Shown in pieces: positions 40,268 to 49,898 of a DNA stretch of 64,000 bases. Source of the stretch: CAWJMN01 sp963844055 (GTDB lineage: Bacteria; Planctomycetota; Planctomycetia; Pirellulales; Pirellulaceae); the NCBI GenBank assembly GCA_963844055.1, contig CAWJMN010000001.1, forward strand, positions 3,978,235-4,042,234. Direction: 5' to 3'. The notes under the pieces were generated by a model that had not been told where the DNA came from, made no database searches, and worked only from the letters and a program-made list of their open reading frames with translations. The position numbers were made by a program, and so were the translations under genes. The number at the start of each line of letters is the position of its first letter. Positions within the stretch are counted from its first letter, which is position 1.

Positions 40268-40702
40268 TTGAGCACTTCTAACGATCCAGAGCGAAATACC
40301 TCGCCCAATCAAAAAGGGGTGCTGCCCCACTTTTGGCAGTTTCGCCCGCGCGATCAGATTGGAATTGCCGTCTTGGCGTTACTCGGCGCGGTTGCTTTGG
40401 GGGGACGCTGGGCCTACTTACGGTTCCAAGGGGAAACGCTGGTGCCCTGGAAGACGTCGCCAGAGGGTAAAGCAGCACTTCTGATCGATATCAACAAGGC
40501 TGACTGGCCAGAACTGGCCCTGCTCCCCGACCTTGGTGAAACGATGGCGAAGCGGATCATCGCGGATCGAGACGCCCGTGGCCCCTTTTCATCACCACAG
40601 GACTTACTGAGGGTCAAAGGAATCGGCCCCAAAACCCTAGACAATCTACTTCCCCACTTAGCCCCCATCGCAGATGAGGAGGCCCCTGCTGCTGGGCTGT
40701 AG
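40268..40702 (+). CDS. Helix-hairpin-helix (ComEA-like) membrane protein
   Basis: 144 residues from a TTG start (no ATG in the usable N-terminus). One TM helix lies at about 30-48 ([21 protein letters not shown]). The C-terminal helix-hairpin-helix domain has [34 protein letters not shown], then the [14 protein letters not shown] hairpin. ComEA-type proteins bind DNA, in competence or at the membrane. The ATG of the mutS ORF extension overlaps its end, but the true mutS start is 41 nt after its stop. Confidence 0.82.
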   Translation: MSTSNDPERNTSPNQKGVLPHFWQFRPRDQIGIAVLALLGAVALGGRWAYLRFQGETLVPWKTSPEGKAALLIDINKADWPELALLPDLGETMAKRIIADRDARGPFSSPQDLLRVKGIGPKTLDNLLPHLAPIADEEAPAAGL

Positions 40703-40742
40703 CCTCTTCCCGCTGGAGGATTGGGTTGCTACCTTACCCGTC

Positions 40743-43497
40743 ATGGCAACTACTCCCATGATGCAGCAGTACGAGGATGCAAAAGCCGCTTGCGGAGATG
40801 CAATCCTCCTTTTTCGGATGGGCGACTTCTACGAGCTGTTTCAGGAGGATGCCAAAACCGCTTCACGCGTGCTTGGCCTGACCCTGACCAGCCGTGACAA
40901 AGGAGAAAACCCCATTCCGATGGCGGGTTTTCCGTACCATCAGCTTGAGGGCTATTTGGCACGACTGATCCAGGCAGGCTTTCGGGCGGCCGTCTGCGAG
41001 CAGGTAGAGGACCCTAAGAAGGCGCAAGGACTTGTAAAGCGAGAAGTTACCCGCGTAGTTACCGCCGGAACACTTACCGAAGAAGCCTTGCTCGACCCGC
41101 GACAGAGCAACTACATCGCGGCCGTCGCATTGCCGCTGGCAAGCAAGTCCTCGGCCAAAAGCTTTTTGGAAGACCAACCCACTGAAGCCCCCAAGGTGGA
41201 CTTTCTGGGACTGGCTTGGGCCGAGCTTTCCACGGGACGATTCTTCGCTGCCAAGATTCCGGCGCGGTCGCTCACGGATGAGTTAGCACGGATTGGCCCT
41301 GTGGAACTGCTGATTGCCGAAGGGGCGGCGCGTCCCTCTCCCATTTCGCCGCAGATCCAAGTCACTGCTCGGCCTGACTGGTCCTTTGGGATCGACTCTG
41401 CCTTGAGCGGCCTCAAAAAGCACTTCGAAGTGAGCACGCTAGAAGGCTTTGGATTTGTCGAAGATGACCTGCCGGCGCTATGCGCGGCGGGGGCGTTAAT
41501 TGACTATTTGCGTGAAACCCAAAAGACTTCGCTGGCGCATCTCGATCGCCTGACTCCCTATCGTAGTGGTGACCTTTTAGAGATTGATGAAGCCACAAGG
41601 CGTAGCCTGGAATTGCATCGGACTTTGCGTAGCGGCAATCGCGAGGGATCGCTTCTAGCGGTAATGGACCGTACGGTAACGCCGATGGGAAGCCGGCAGT
41701 TGGCGGACTGGATGGCCAACCCTTTAACAAGCAAACTAGAGATTGAACGACGCTTGGATGCCGTCGGCAAGTTGCTTGCGGGACCGCATGATCGCGAAGC
41801 ACTACGCAATGAACTGCGCGGCGTGTACGACATTGAACGGCTATTGGCACGTGTCATTACAGGACGGGCTAGTCCGCGTGATCTCAGCTTTATCTCGCGA
41901 ACGTTGGCCAGCCTACCCACTACGAAACAGCGGCTTGCCAACGTGGTTATTCGCGAGTCGCTACCTAGCCGCCGAATGCTCTCTAGTGAGATTGATGGGG
42001 ATGGAGACGGGGATGCTGTTCAAGCGGGCAATGCAACGCTCGGACTGCTGGAGCAATTGCTGGGACAACTCGATGAGTGTCCGGAGTTACAGGCGTTGCT
42101 CGGGTCAGCGCTGGAAGATGACTGCCCGCTTCAGGCCAAGGATGGCGGCATTATTCGGGCCGGGTACTCGGGCGAGATTGATCGCCTACGTGAATTAGCC
42201 GTCGGTGGCAAACAATGGATTGCCCGCTACCAAGCGCAAGAGGCCCAGCGTACTGGCATCAGCAATCTGAAAGTGGCCTACAACAAGGTGTTTGGCTACT
42301 ACATCGAAATCACGAACGCTCAAAAAGACAAGACGCCAGCCGATTACATTCGCAAGCAAACGCTGGCAGGTGCCGAACGGTACATCACGCCTGAACTCAA
42401 GCAGTATGAAGAGCAAGTCCTCACGGCCGATGAGCGCTGTAAGGAGATGGAGCACGAGATCTTCCTTTCGCTGCGTAGCGCCGTTGAAAAGCAGGCGAGG
42501 CGATTGCAACAAACGGCCGGCACGCTGGCTCGGTTAGACGTTTTGCTGAGCATGGCAGAATTGGCGAGCCAGCGGAACTATTGCCGACCTGAGATTTCGA
42601 CCAGCGCCGTACTGCGGATTCGCGATGGACGACATCCGGTCCTCGACCAGATCACACCCGAGGGGACGTTTGTTCCCAACGACACATTACTCGGCCCTGA
42701 AGATGGCATGGTGCACTTGATTACCGGCCCCAACATGGCCGGTAAGAGCACCTACATCCGCCAAGTGGCGTTGCTAACGCTGATGGCACAGATGGGAAGC
42801 TATTTGCCAGCCCGCGAAGCGTGCATTGGAATTGCTGACAGGATTTTTGCCCGAGTGGGGGCAAGTGATGAATTGTCGCGCGGCCAAAGTACGTTCATGG
42901 TCGAAATGACGGAAACCGCTCGAATCCTCAATACGGCAACGCCGCGCAGCCTCGTCATCTTGGATGAGATTGGCCGTGGAACAAGCACCTATGACGGATT
43001 GTCGCTGAGCCTGGGCCATTACAGAGTACATGCATGATGCTCTGAACTGTCGCACCCTGTTTGCGACGCATTACCACGAACTAACGGATTTGGCGCAGTC
43101 GCTTCCTGGCGTGCGCAACCTAAACGTGGCGGTGCGGGAGTGGAAGGATGATGTCATCTTTCTGCATAAGATTATTGTGGGCGCTGCCGACAAGAGCTAC
43201 GGCATCCATGTTGCAAGGCTGGCAGGCGTTCCCAAAGAGGTCAATGAACGGGCCAAGCAGATATTGGCACGCCTGGAAGCGGAACACGCAGGCGAAGACG
43301 GTCGATCCAAGATCGGTCTGCAGGGGAAGAAAAAGCGAAAAGGGGATTTGCAGCTCACCTTGTTTGCCCCAGAGGAGCACCCCTTGCTGGAAGAGCTGCG
43401 GCAACTTGATACAGCCAAGCTCACGCCGCTGAGCAGCGCTGGAGCTATTGCACGAAATCCAATCCCGACTGACTTCTGGGAGGAAGCCGCTTCCTAA
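40743..43497 (+). CDS. mutS: DNA mismatch repair protein MutS, frame broken once
   Basis: The ATG at 40743 opens [20 protein letters not shown], then RMGDFYELF, the mismatch-reading Phe-x-Glu. Connector, lever and clamp regions follow, then Walker [10 protein letters not shown] (about 662-670), [16 protein letters not shown] and [19 protein letters not shown]. There the frame slips and stops at 43037. The continuation ([25 protein letters not shown] to the stop at 43497) is one base out. The extra base lies in GCTGAGC at 43004-43010; GCTAGC restores a 917-residue MutS. It recognises mispairs with MutL. Confidence 0.92.
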
Positions 43498-43686
43498 ATA
43501 GTTCCTGAAGCGGCGGGTTTGACTAAACGTGGCAACGTTTCTCTCCCCTGTGGAATGAGTTTTTGCAGCAATTCACCTGCAAACTGGGGTGCAGGGAGTC
43601 GGCAAAATCCTATACAATCCCCAGGATTGATTTAGCCTATGAACTGGAAAAACTAGGCGTTATTCCCCCTCTCCGGGAGATATGTA

Positions 43687-45642
43687 ATGCAGCGGTTTGA
43701 GCGTAATCTTTTTGCAATCACGGCCCCATGGGTGCTGTTTGCCTTGTTCTTTGTCACGTCGTGCACGGCTTCCCTGACGCAAGCAGCGGAAGTAGCTGAT
43801 GCACTTTTGGGCCGAGTCCCCGCCAATTCGCAATTGGTTGTAGTGCTCGATAATCCATCCGTAACCAGTGGCAAATGGCTGCAAACCGCCATTGGAAAGC
43901 TGGTTACCGGAAACAGCTTTGCACCATTTTTGGACGCGGTAGAACAGCAGAATCTTGCGTGTCCGCTTCATCTGCGGCCTTGGCTGGGTGTGGACTGGGC
44001 CGATATCTCGAAGTTGTCGGAGCCGGCCGTATTGTTCGCTGTTCCTGACAGCAACAAAAATGCCGCCATTTGCTTGGTGATGACGACCAAGAGCCCTGCG
44101 GAAGCAACACAGTTTGCTGCCATCGGCGACGCCTATTTTCGTAGCCGCAATGCGAAGGCCAGCGTTCAAAAGCTGCCCGATGGTGAACTACGAATTTTCG
44201 AGATTCCGGGAAGCGCAGGAGCAGCGCCGCAGGTTCGCGTCCACGCGATTCAGGGAAATCGATTCATTGCCTCTAGCACTCGCTCGGGTGCGGATATTGT
44301 CCTCAAGGGAGGAGCAGGTTCGATCCTGCAAAACAAGCAGTTTGTAGCCACACGTGCAGACGCTGCCAAACTGACCGACAATGGTAAGTCCGAACTTTTT
44401 GCATATATCGATCCGGTTGGGCTGGCTGAAATTGTTGATGCGTCGCCTAACTATCAGGCAGCCCTGCAAAATCAGGCTCGCGAAGCCAAACGACGCAAGG
44501 CCCGACGCGACTGGTTGTCGGTCGTCAAACGCCAAGGCCTGGATGCCTTCAAAGCGATTGGGATTTCTGCCTCGCTTCGTCCCGGTGGAGACATGGACCT
44601 GGAACTGCATGGCACTGCTGTTGCTGCAGGTCCGTACAAGGACTCCATGCGGATGTTTAGCTTTGTTCCCGGCGCACCGGTCGCCGTCCCCGCGTGGATT
44701 GATGCCTCTTCACTTCACTACTCCTACTGGTATTGGAATTTTCCAACGGCGGTGGAAGGGCTTGGGTCTTGGGCCGATGAACTATCGGGGGGACCTGACG
44801 CCAAGGGAACATTTGACGACATCCTGGAATCGCTCAAACTGGGCGGCGACGGCCCTCAGGTTGACCTTCGCAAAGAGGTTTTCGCCAACCTGGGCCCACG
44901 CCTAGCCGAAACAATCGATGAAAAGGGAGCTCCCAATAGTGACAACCCACGTGGCAAGCGGTTTGTCCAGCAAATCCAAATTGCTACGGGGAAAGCTGCC
45001 ATCGTAGAAAAGGCCTTTGACAAGCTATTTGCGGACGATATCAAGCTGGGATTCTGCAAGAAGCTTTTGATTCAAGGGCTGCCCGCTTGGCAAGCCGTCA
45101 AAGAAAAGGGACTTTTTGACTCCACTGCTGCTGCCGAGCAAGAGCCGGGCATCGGGTCGGAAGACGACGAAGATAATGCACAGGCTCGCAAGAAGGCGGG
45201 AGCGCAAATTCGAGTTTTGGCAATTGGCAAAGAAGACCTATACGTCTCTTCGGATTTGGCAATGCTGACAGGTTGTTTGCAAAACAAGCCGGCTGCTGTA
45301 TCGCTCGCCAAAGACCCTCGCAACCAGCTCGTTGCCAAGCGGCTTGCAAAATGGGAATCCCCCGAGACGAGCTTACGCTGGTTTGGCCAATTCCAACGGG
45401 TATTGGAGCCAGGCTATAACGATGTCAAACAAGGGCGTGTGACGGCAACTTCGAACCTGCAAGCTCGCTTGTGGCAGCTGCTCATCTTTGGCACTCCCGA
45501 AAGTCGGGCCGGCCAGCCGGTGGCCAAGTTGCCACCGTACTCTGCCGTCGAAGCGACAATGGCACCAGGCGGTACACAGCTTTCCGTTGCACCAACAGGC
45601 TTCCGCTTCCATGCCGGGACTTTGACACCTGCTGCGAAGTAA
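43687..45642 (+). CDS. Large secreted hypothetical protein
   Basis: 651 residues. The signal peptide (NLFAITAPWVLFALFFVTSCTASLTQAAE) suggests export; the Cys is probably not a lipobox. The mature part starts ALLGRVPANSQLVVVLDNPS and contains FVQQIQIATGKAAIVEKAFDKLF and a C-terminal VEATMAPGGTQLSVAPTGFRFHAG. The arrangement recalls planctomycete DUF3352-like proteins that score bounded peptides, but I do not recognise the family for certain. It has no TM helix after the signal. A strong terminator follows. Confidence 0.75.
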   Translation: MQRFERNLFAITAPWVLFALFFVTSCTASLTQAAEVADALLGRVPANSQLVVVLDNPSVTSGKWLQTAIGKLVTGNSFAPFLDAVEQQNLACPLHLRPWLGVDWADISKLSEPAVLFAVPDSNKNAAICLVMTTKSPAEATQFAAIGDAYFRSRNAKASVQKLPDGELRIFEIPGSAGAAPQVRVHAIQGNRFIASSTRSGADIVLKGGAGSILQNKQFVATRADAAKLTDNGKSELFAYIDPVGLAEIVDASPNYQAALQNQAREAKRRKARRDWLSVVKRQGLDAFKAIGISASLRPGGDMDLELHGTAVAAGPYKDSMRMFSFVPGAPVAVPAWIDASSLHYSYWYWNFPTAVEGLGSWADELSGGPDAKGTFDDILESLKLGGDGPQVDLRKEVFANLGPRLAETIDEKGAPNSDNPRGKRFVQQIQIATGKAAIVEKAFDKLFADDIKLGFCKKLLIQGLPAWQAVKEKGLFDSTAAAEQEPGIGSEDDEDNAQARKKAGAQIRVLAIGKEDLYVSSDLAMLTGCLQNKPAAVSLAKDPRNQLVAKRLAKWESPETSLRWFGQFQRVLEPGYNDVKQGRVTATSNLQARLWQLLIFGTPESRAGQPVAKLPPYSAVEATMAPGGTQLSVAPTGFRFHAGTLTPAAK

Positions 45643-45670
45643 GAAGCTGCTGGATGCTCACTAAAGACCA

Positions 45671-45704
45671 AAGGCCGTGCTAGGCATTAGCACGGCCTTT
45701 TTTT
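45671..45704 (+). terminator. Rho-independent terminator
   Basis: AAGGCCGTGCTA (45671-45682) and TAGCACGGCCTT (45688-45699) form a perfect 12-bp stem with a 5-nt loop, ending in a T7 run (45698-45704). It terminates the secreted-protein gene just upstream and faces the convergent SDR gene. Confidence 0.9.
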
Positions 45705-45741
45705 GTTCTACGGTCAATTAACTGAATTCGTCGACAGAGGT

Positions 45742-47184
45742 TTAACCTGAAATCGAATTGGTATCTTCGCCATCAGCTGCCAAAGTGGCCTCTAAGCAAT
45801 CGCCAGTCGCCGTTAAGCGTTTGAGGTCTTCCATCGTCATTTGGATTACCAGTGATTGGGTGTCGGCAGGCAATCCGGCTTCAACCTCCCAGTCACCATT
45901 GGCCTGAGGAATCAACTTCCATTCGCCACCACCTGGTCCGCTCACAGCGAGCCCAATCCCATAGTTGCTGGGCACTTCGCCTAGTTCTGCAGAAATACGG
46001 CGTCCTAGCTCATCTGGTGGAACGCTGGCCAGCAATTCGCCTCCCCAGCTTTCAACACCCAATGGTGTTTTGCGACGACGCCCCCATTTATCGGCTTCGG
46101 CAAACGACCAAAAGCGACAGAGCATCGCCTCATCAATTTCAGGGCAAGGAAGGTTGGGGGCCAATAGGTCGAGATTGGTCGTGTCAAAGACCGGATCGGA
46201 AGTCTCGTACGCTTCGTAGATGGTTTTGCTTTCCTGAATCGCACGCTCGGTAGAAGTAGCCGAGTCATCCACTACGGCCGCACTGGGACCAACGAACTCT
46301 GCCCCGTAGGAATTAAAGAACTTAAAACCTGCGCTGAGAATATCGCGTGGAGTAACACGTTTCTTGGGAGCCAAATGAAAGGTTTTGCCAATCGCTGCTG
46401 GATTGCCGACAAGTTGGCAAATCGCCTGGGAAACCCAATCCACAGGGACGATGTTGCGAGGCTCATCCCCTGTCATCGTTAGCCGTACCGGAGTATGTCG
46501 ACGACCATCGGGATCAGGATCGGTATAGCGATTGATGACGGAAATCATCTGCAAGTACATGTAGAGCCCATGGTAGGTGCTCGTGTAACCCGTGACTGAA
46601 TCTCCCGCGATAACCGCTGGTCGATAGACTGCTAGCTGCTTGATGAACTTCGCATCGCGAACCATCTTTTCGGCCAAGTACTTCGCATGCTCGTAGTCGT
46701 TGCGAAATGACTGCCCGCATTCCAATTCGTCTTCACGGATCACCCCTGTCCGTTCGCCACAGACATAGGCGGTCGACACGTAGTGTAGTTCAGTAAGCCC
46801 AAGATCACGACAAAGCTCTAGCACGTGCCTTGTACCATCGAAATTGGTTCGCCAGGGCTCTCCCGAACGATCAGCACCAACGAACGTCAGCACAGCGGCG
46901 TTATGCAAAACACGATTGCAATAGGCACTGATCCAGCTACGGGCTGCTTCGTCGAGCCCTAATCCTGGCTCCGCCACATCCCCTTCAAAAACTACAGGAC
47001 GTGGTAGTTTTACTGCCAGGTCCATCTCCCACTTTTGAAGCAAAGCCTCGACCCGCTCATAGACGGATTCTTGTCGACTGCTTCGCACCACCAAGGCCAA
47101 TCGGTGGCCTGCAAGTAGCAGGTCACGCACCAAATACTGACCCACGAGCCCGGTAGCTCCCGTCAACAGCAAGTACTTCTGCAC
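45742..47184 (-). CDS. Thioester-reductase-like SDR protein
   Basis: 480 residues from a GTG at 47184, preceded by AAGGGGG (MQKYLLLTGATGLVGQYLVRDLL); an ATG at 47232 adds 16 basic residues. The NAD_binding_4 (male-sterility/thioester reductase) domain shows GATGLVG, VVFEGDVAEPGLGLD and LHYVSTAYVCG. The catalytic Tyr/Lys lies in YEHAKYLAEKMV. The C-terminal ~130 residues (from about 350) are an extension with no family I recognise. It would reduce acyl-CoA or carrier-bound acyl groups; the substrate is unknown. GCTAGC at 46631-46636 is intact within it. Confidence 0.86.
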   Translation of the reverse strand: MQKYLLLTGATGLVGQYLVRDLLLAGHRLALVVRSSRQESVYERVEALLQKWEMDLAVKLPRPVVFEGDVAEPGLGLDEAARSWISAYCNRVLHNAAVLTFVGADRSGEPWRTNFDGTRHVLELCRDLGLTELHYVSTAYVCGERTGVIREDELECGQSFRNDYEHAKYLAEKMVRDAKFIKQLAVYRPAVIAGDSVTGYTSTYHGLYMYLQMISVINRYTDPDPDGRRHTPVRLTMTGDEPRNIVPVDWVSQAICQLVGNPAAIGKTFHLAPKKRVTPRDILSAGFKFFNSYGAEFVGPSAAVVDDSATSTERAIQESKTIYEAYETSDPVFDTTNLDLLAPNLPCPEIDEAMLCRFWSFAEADKWGRRRKTPLGVESWGGELLASVPPDELGRRISAELGEVPSNYGIGLAVSGPGGGEWKLIPQANGDWEVEAGLPADTQSLVIQMTMEDLKRLTATGDCLEATLAADGEDTNSISG

Positions 47185-48198
47185 GCCCGGCCCCCTTTTA
47201 TCCCTACCCCGTGTCACCCGCAGATGGGCCATTTGAGCCCATCTTTCCTGTCAATTCACACCTATAAGTTGCCCGCTAGATGCGGTAATTGCAAGCGACA
47301 CCCGGGCGAACTTTCTGGCGGGATTTGCCAGAAAACCACTAAGGGCAGGCTGCTTCACACTAAACGGCGACTAACCAGCGTGAATCGCCCGCTCAACAAA
47401 CCACCAAAGTATTTTTGTTAAAAAATCTCTCGAATTCCCGGGGCCAGCATCGTCAGTCAGGCCTTAGAAGGTCCCAGGCGTTGATTTTAAGCCTGATTCC
47501 ACAGAGGACCGGACCGCCCTTTTTATGGTGGTCAACCACGGCGGGATGGTGGGTCACGGGTTCACTGCGACGTCTCACTGGGACATCTGGGTGAAGGTCA
47601 TGCAGGCATGTGCTTTGGTGCCTCTGGGAGCGTGCCAACACAACGCAACTTGGCGGATGGTTCGTATCGCCAAGACATTCGGGAGCAGATAGGGCGCCTC
47701 ATACCTGGTGAGATATGAAGACGAGACGGCAGTCATTTCAAACGTTACAGGAGCAACCTCTGAAACACGATCTACGAGTCTGAAGCTTCTGTAAGATTGA
47801 CGCTGTTCAAGCGCACGCACGAGTCGATTTCACCCGCGAACGACCTCGTTTCAAAAATACAATCATCATATTCGTGAAAATCTACTGAAGTTATCCAAAT
47901 CACCTTGACGAAATAACCGGCATGTTGGTTCAATGCTGTTATGCCAGTCTAGCGTTGCTAGTAATGAAGGATTCCATCTCCTTCATCCAAGGAACGGAAA
48001 CGCAACAGGACTGTCAGACAGAGCAAACGCTGAAGATGGATGCTGCTCGGTGATCACCTCGCATGAGGTAACTTCACTTTGGCGGGTTTCACTTCGGCGA
48101 GCTAAACATGGGAACCAGTATGACGGGCCCTGATCATCGCATCCCAGGGAAGTCCGTTGGTTAATTTTTTAGGATGCAAAACACGGAGGAGCCAAAGC
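47185..48198. other. Gene-poor region
   Basis: About 1 kb without a credible gene. Short frames on both strands lack start sites, family motifs or normal composition. It contains A/T tracts near 47405-47430 and the leader of the small Lys/Ala protein. Its position just before tRNA-His and a recombinase module suggests decayed or island DNA, but nothing is recognisable. Confidence 0.4.
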
Positions 48199-48309
48199 AT
48201 GGCCGCTGCCAAGAAGACCGCTAAGTCCGCCCCAAAGACCGCTTCGAAGAAGGCTGCACCAGCCAAGTCGCCTAAGAAGGCTGCAACGAAGAAGGCTGCC
48301 AAGAAATAG
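48199..48309 (+). CDS. 36-residue Lys/Ala/Pro-rich histone H1-tail-like protein
   Basis: ATG at 48199 with GGAGGA 8 nt upstream (ideal), stop TAG at 48307-48309. The peptide MAAAKKTAKSAPKTASKKAA... is made almost wholly of Lys, Ala, Thr, Ser and Pro in KKAA-type repeats, like the C-terminal tail of histone H1 or of bacterial Hc1/AlgP-like proteins. It should bind DNA or other polyanions. It is too short for usual gene callers. The perfect ribosome site and composition argue it is real; function inferred. Confidence 0.7.
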   Translation: MAAAKKTAKSAPKTASKKAAPAKSPKKAATKKAAKK

Positions 48310-49187
48310 TTTGGCGGGACGACTGGATGAGGTCTTAGCACCTAAAATCCAGCCCTCTAAGCGGTCTTTTTGCCTCGCCGATCGCGTGGCGTAAAAGACT
48401 TCGAGTGGCTTCGATCTCTAGTTCGAAGCCCTCCACTGACTACAGCGAGAAAGGCCAGCCGCGACCCCAACCATGGGTGATCGAAGCTGGCCTAAACCAT
48501 TTCTTGAATGTCTACTTCGTTGCCGATAGAGATTTGCTTGCTAGCAAAATTAAGAACCGCTCATGAGATAGTGGGGCGCTACCATGCGCCGCCGTTAATG
48601 CCTCTTAAGTGGTGAGCGATTGGCTGCGTCCCCGACACGATCGATCCATGGGCATCGCAAATTTCACCTTTGACATAAGCGGCCTCATTATGATTGGTAT
48701 TTGGCTGCTGTCGCTGTTGCGACGGGCGAAGACTTGCAGCGCATGCACCTCGTGCAGCGGACAGCCTTGCTGATCCTTGGCCGACCGACTGAGACAACCA
48801 TCGATACGATGCGGCAAGGGCTTGGCTGATTTTCAGGAAAGTCCGCTTAGTCGGTTTACGCGCAGCCACTGGTGCCTGCCAATCACAATTCGTCCACCTG
48901 ACACCTGCATGACGAAACGGGAAAACTCCAAAACGGCTGTGGCTTGGGAACGTGGGATTGTTCCGTATTTCCGAACAGCGATACCCCGACCTAACCTATT
49001 TTCAAATCCGCAAGCGGCAATCTGTAGCCGTACCGCGGCGGGGCTAGGCGTGTTGCTTGCTACTGGCGAGATTGCTAAAATGCGTCGAATCCTAGGGAGT
49101 TGGATTTGCCGACATTTGTTGACAACGCCAGGTTACCGGCTAGGATTAAGAAGTGTAACTCCTTTATTGACAAGGGTTATCGCACGT
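48310..49187. other. Gene-poor region upstream of tRNA-His
   Basis: No convincing CDS in about 880 bp. A hairpin GGCTTCGA/TCGAAGCC sits at 48407-48430 without a T-run. GCTAGC is intact at 48540-48545. The frame on the plus strand running into the tRNA and the 96-codon minus frame at 48579-48869 have no support. Confidence 0.4.
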
Positions 49188-49262
49188 GGTGGTCGTAGCT
49201 CAGTTGGTTAGAGCATCGGGTTGTGGTCCCGAGGGTCGGGGGTTCAAGTCCCCTCGACCACC
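49188..49262 (+). tRNA. tRNA-His (anticodon GTG)
   Basis: Acceptor stem GTGGTCG (49189-49195) pairs with CGACCAC (49255-49261). Anticodon arm TCGGG-TTGTGGT-CCCGA gives GTG at 49223-49225. T arm is CGGGGGTTCAAGTCCCCT-like. The extra 5' G (49188, G-1) opposite C73 (49262) is the His identity mark. No CCA is encoded. An intrinsic terminator follows about 48 nt later. Confidence 0.95.
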
Positions 49263-49309
49263 CCTTTAAAAAGGTGACGGATTTTCCTGTCACCCCGATT
49301 TACGAGAAG

Positions 49310-49337
49310 AAGCCCGGAGTTCCCTCCGGGCTTTTTT
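49310..49337 (+). terminator. Rho-independent terminator after tRNA-His
   Basis: AAGCCCGGAG and CTCCGGGCTT form a 10-bp stem with loop TTCC, followed by a T run to 49337. It ends the tRNA transcript. Confidence 0.9.
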
Positions 49338-49460
49338 CGTTTTCCCCGGATTCTGCGGAGCTTTGGCGGATTCTATTGTCTCGGCTCAACTCTCTCCAAA
49401 GACCATTCTCTTCCGATTCGGGGCCGTCTCGGCCCCCAGGTTTCCCGAACTCTTCCCAAA

Positions 49461-49510
49461 ACTCTCGAACTCTCGGAGAGTCAAATCCAGAGAGTCAGAG
49501 AGTTTGAGAG
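49461..49510. repeat. Inverted repeat at the end of the recombinase module
   Basis: CTCTCGAACTCTC (from 49462) pairs with GAGAGTTTGAGAG (49498-49510), 12 of 13 positions. The spacer itself is rich in GAGAG/CTCTC units. It lies immediately after the stop of the last minus-strand gene of the recombinase module, so it may be that operon's terminator or part of an attachment site. No second copy was seen elsewhere in the window. Confidence 0.5.
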
Positions 49511-49511
49511 C

Positions 49512-49898
49512 CTAGCGGCAGAGAAGGCGTTGCCATTTTTGCCGCTGAAGTCGCCAGTTCGGCTCCTTGGCAATCCGCTGCAGGTCTTTGAGGAAGACCG
49601 GGTCTGGCCCCCGTTCGATTCGGGGCAGGAAGAGTAGCCGTTCTTGCAGGTCGGGGGCCAAGAGCAAGAGGTTCATGATTTGGCTCACCCGGTTACGGGT
49701 CACTTGGCCTAGCCGGGCCACTTCGGCATAGCACTCTAACTCGCCAGCTTTTAAGAGTTCTTCGATTCGAAGGGCCAAGGCCATTAGCCGAGAGATTCGG
49801 GGGACTCGGCCCAGGCTGGGCATTTCGGGCTTGCTGTGAACTTGCTTCTCACTCCGCTTGCCACGGCGGAAGTGGATCTCCTGTTCAATTGTGGTCAT
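49512..49898 (-). CDS. Small HTH-like protein of the recombinase module
   Basis: 128 residues. The central segment has ISRLMALALRIEELLKAGELECYAEVARLGQVTRNRVSQIMNLLLLAPDLQERLLFLP. It looks like the helix-turn-helix of ParB/KorB-type or sigma-70 region-4-like proteins: a skipped helix followed by TRNRVSQIMNLL as recognition helix. It starts within the stop of the recombinase gene (ATGA). Similar small genes follow DUF2924/recombinase genes in other planctomycetes and proteobacteria (family recollection). It may regulate or direct the recombinase. Confidence 0.75.
   Translation of the reverse strand: MTTIEQEIHFRRGKRSEKQVHSKPEMPSLGRVPRISRLMALALRIEELLKAGELECYAEVARLGQVTRNRVSQIMNLLLLAPDLQERLLFLPRIERGPDPVFLKDLQRIAKEPNWRLQRQKWQRLLCR

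Noticed and set aside
48579..48869. 96-codon minus-strand frame
   Set aside because: Its last ~25 residues look protein-like but there is no start signal, family or neighbour support.
48777..49211. 144-codon plus-strand frame running into tRNA-His
   Set aside because: Overlaps a tRNA gene, no known domain, no ribosome site.
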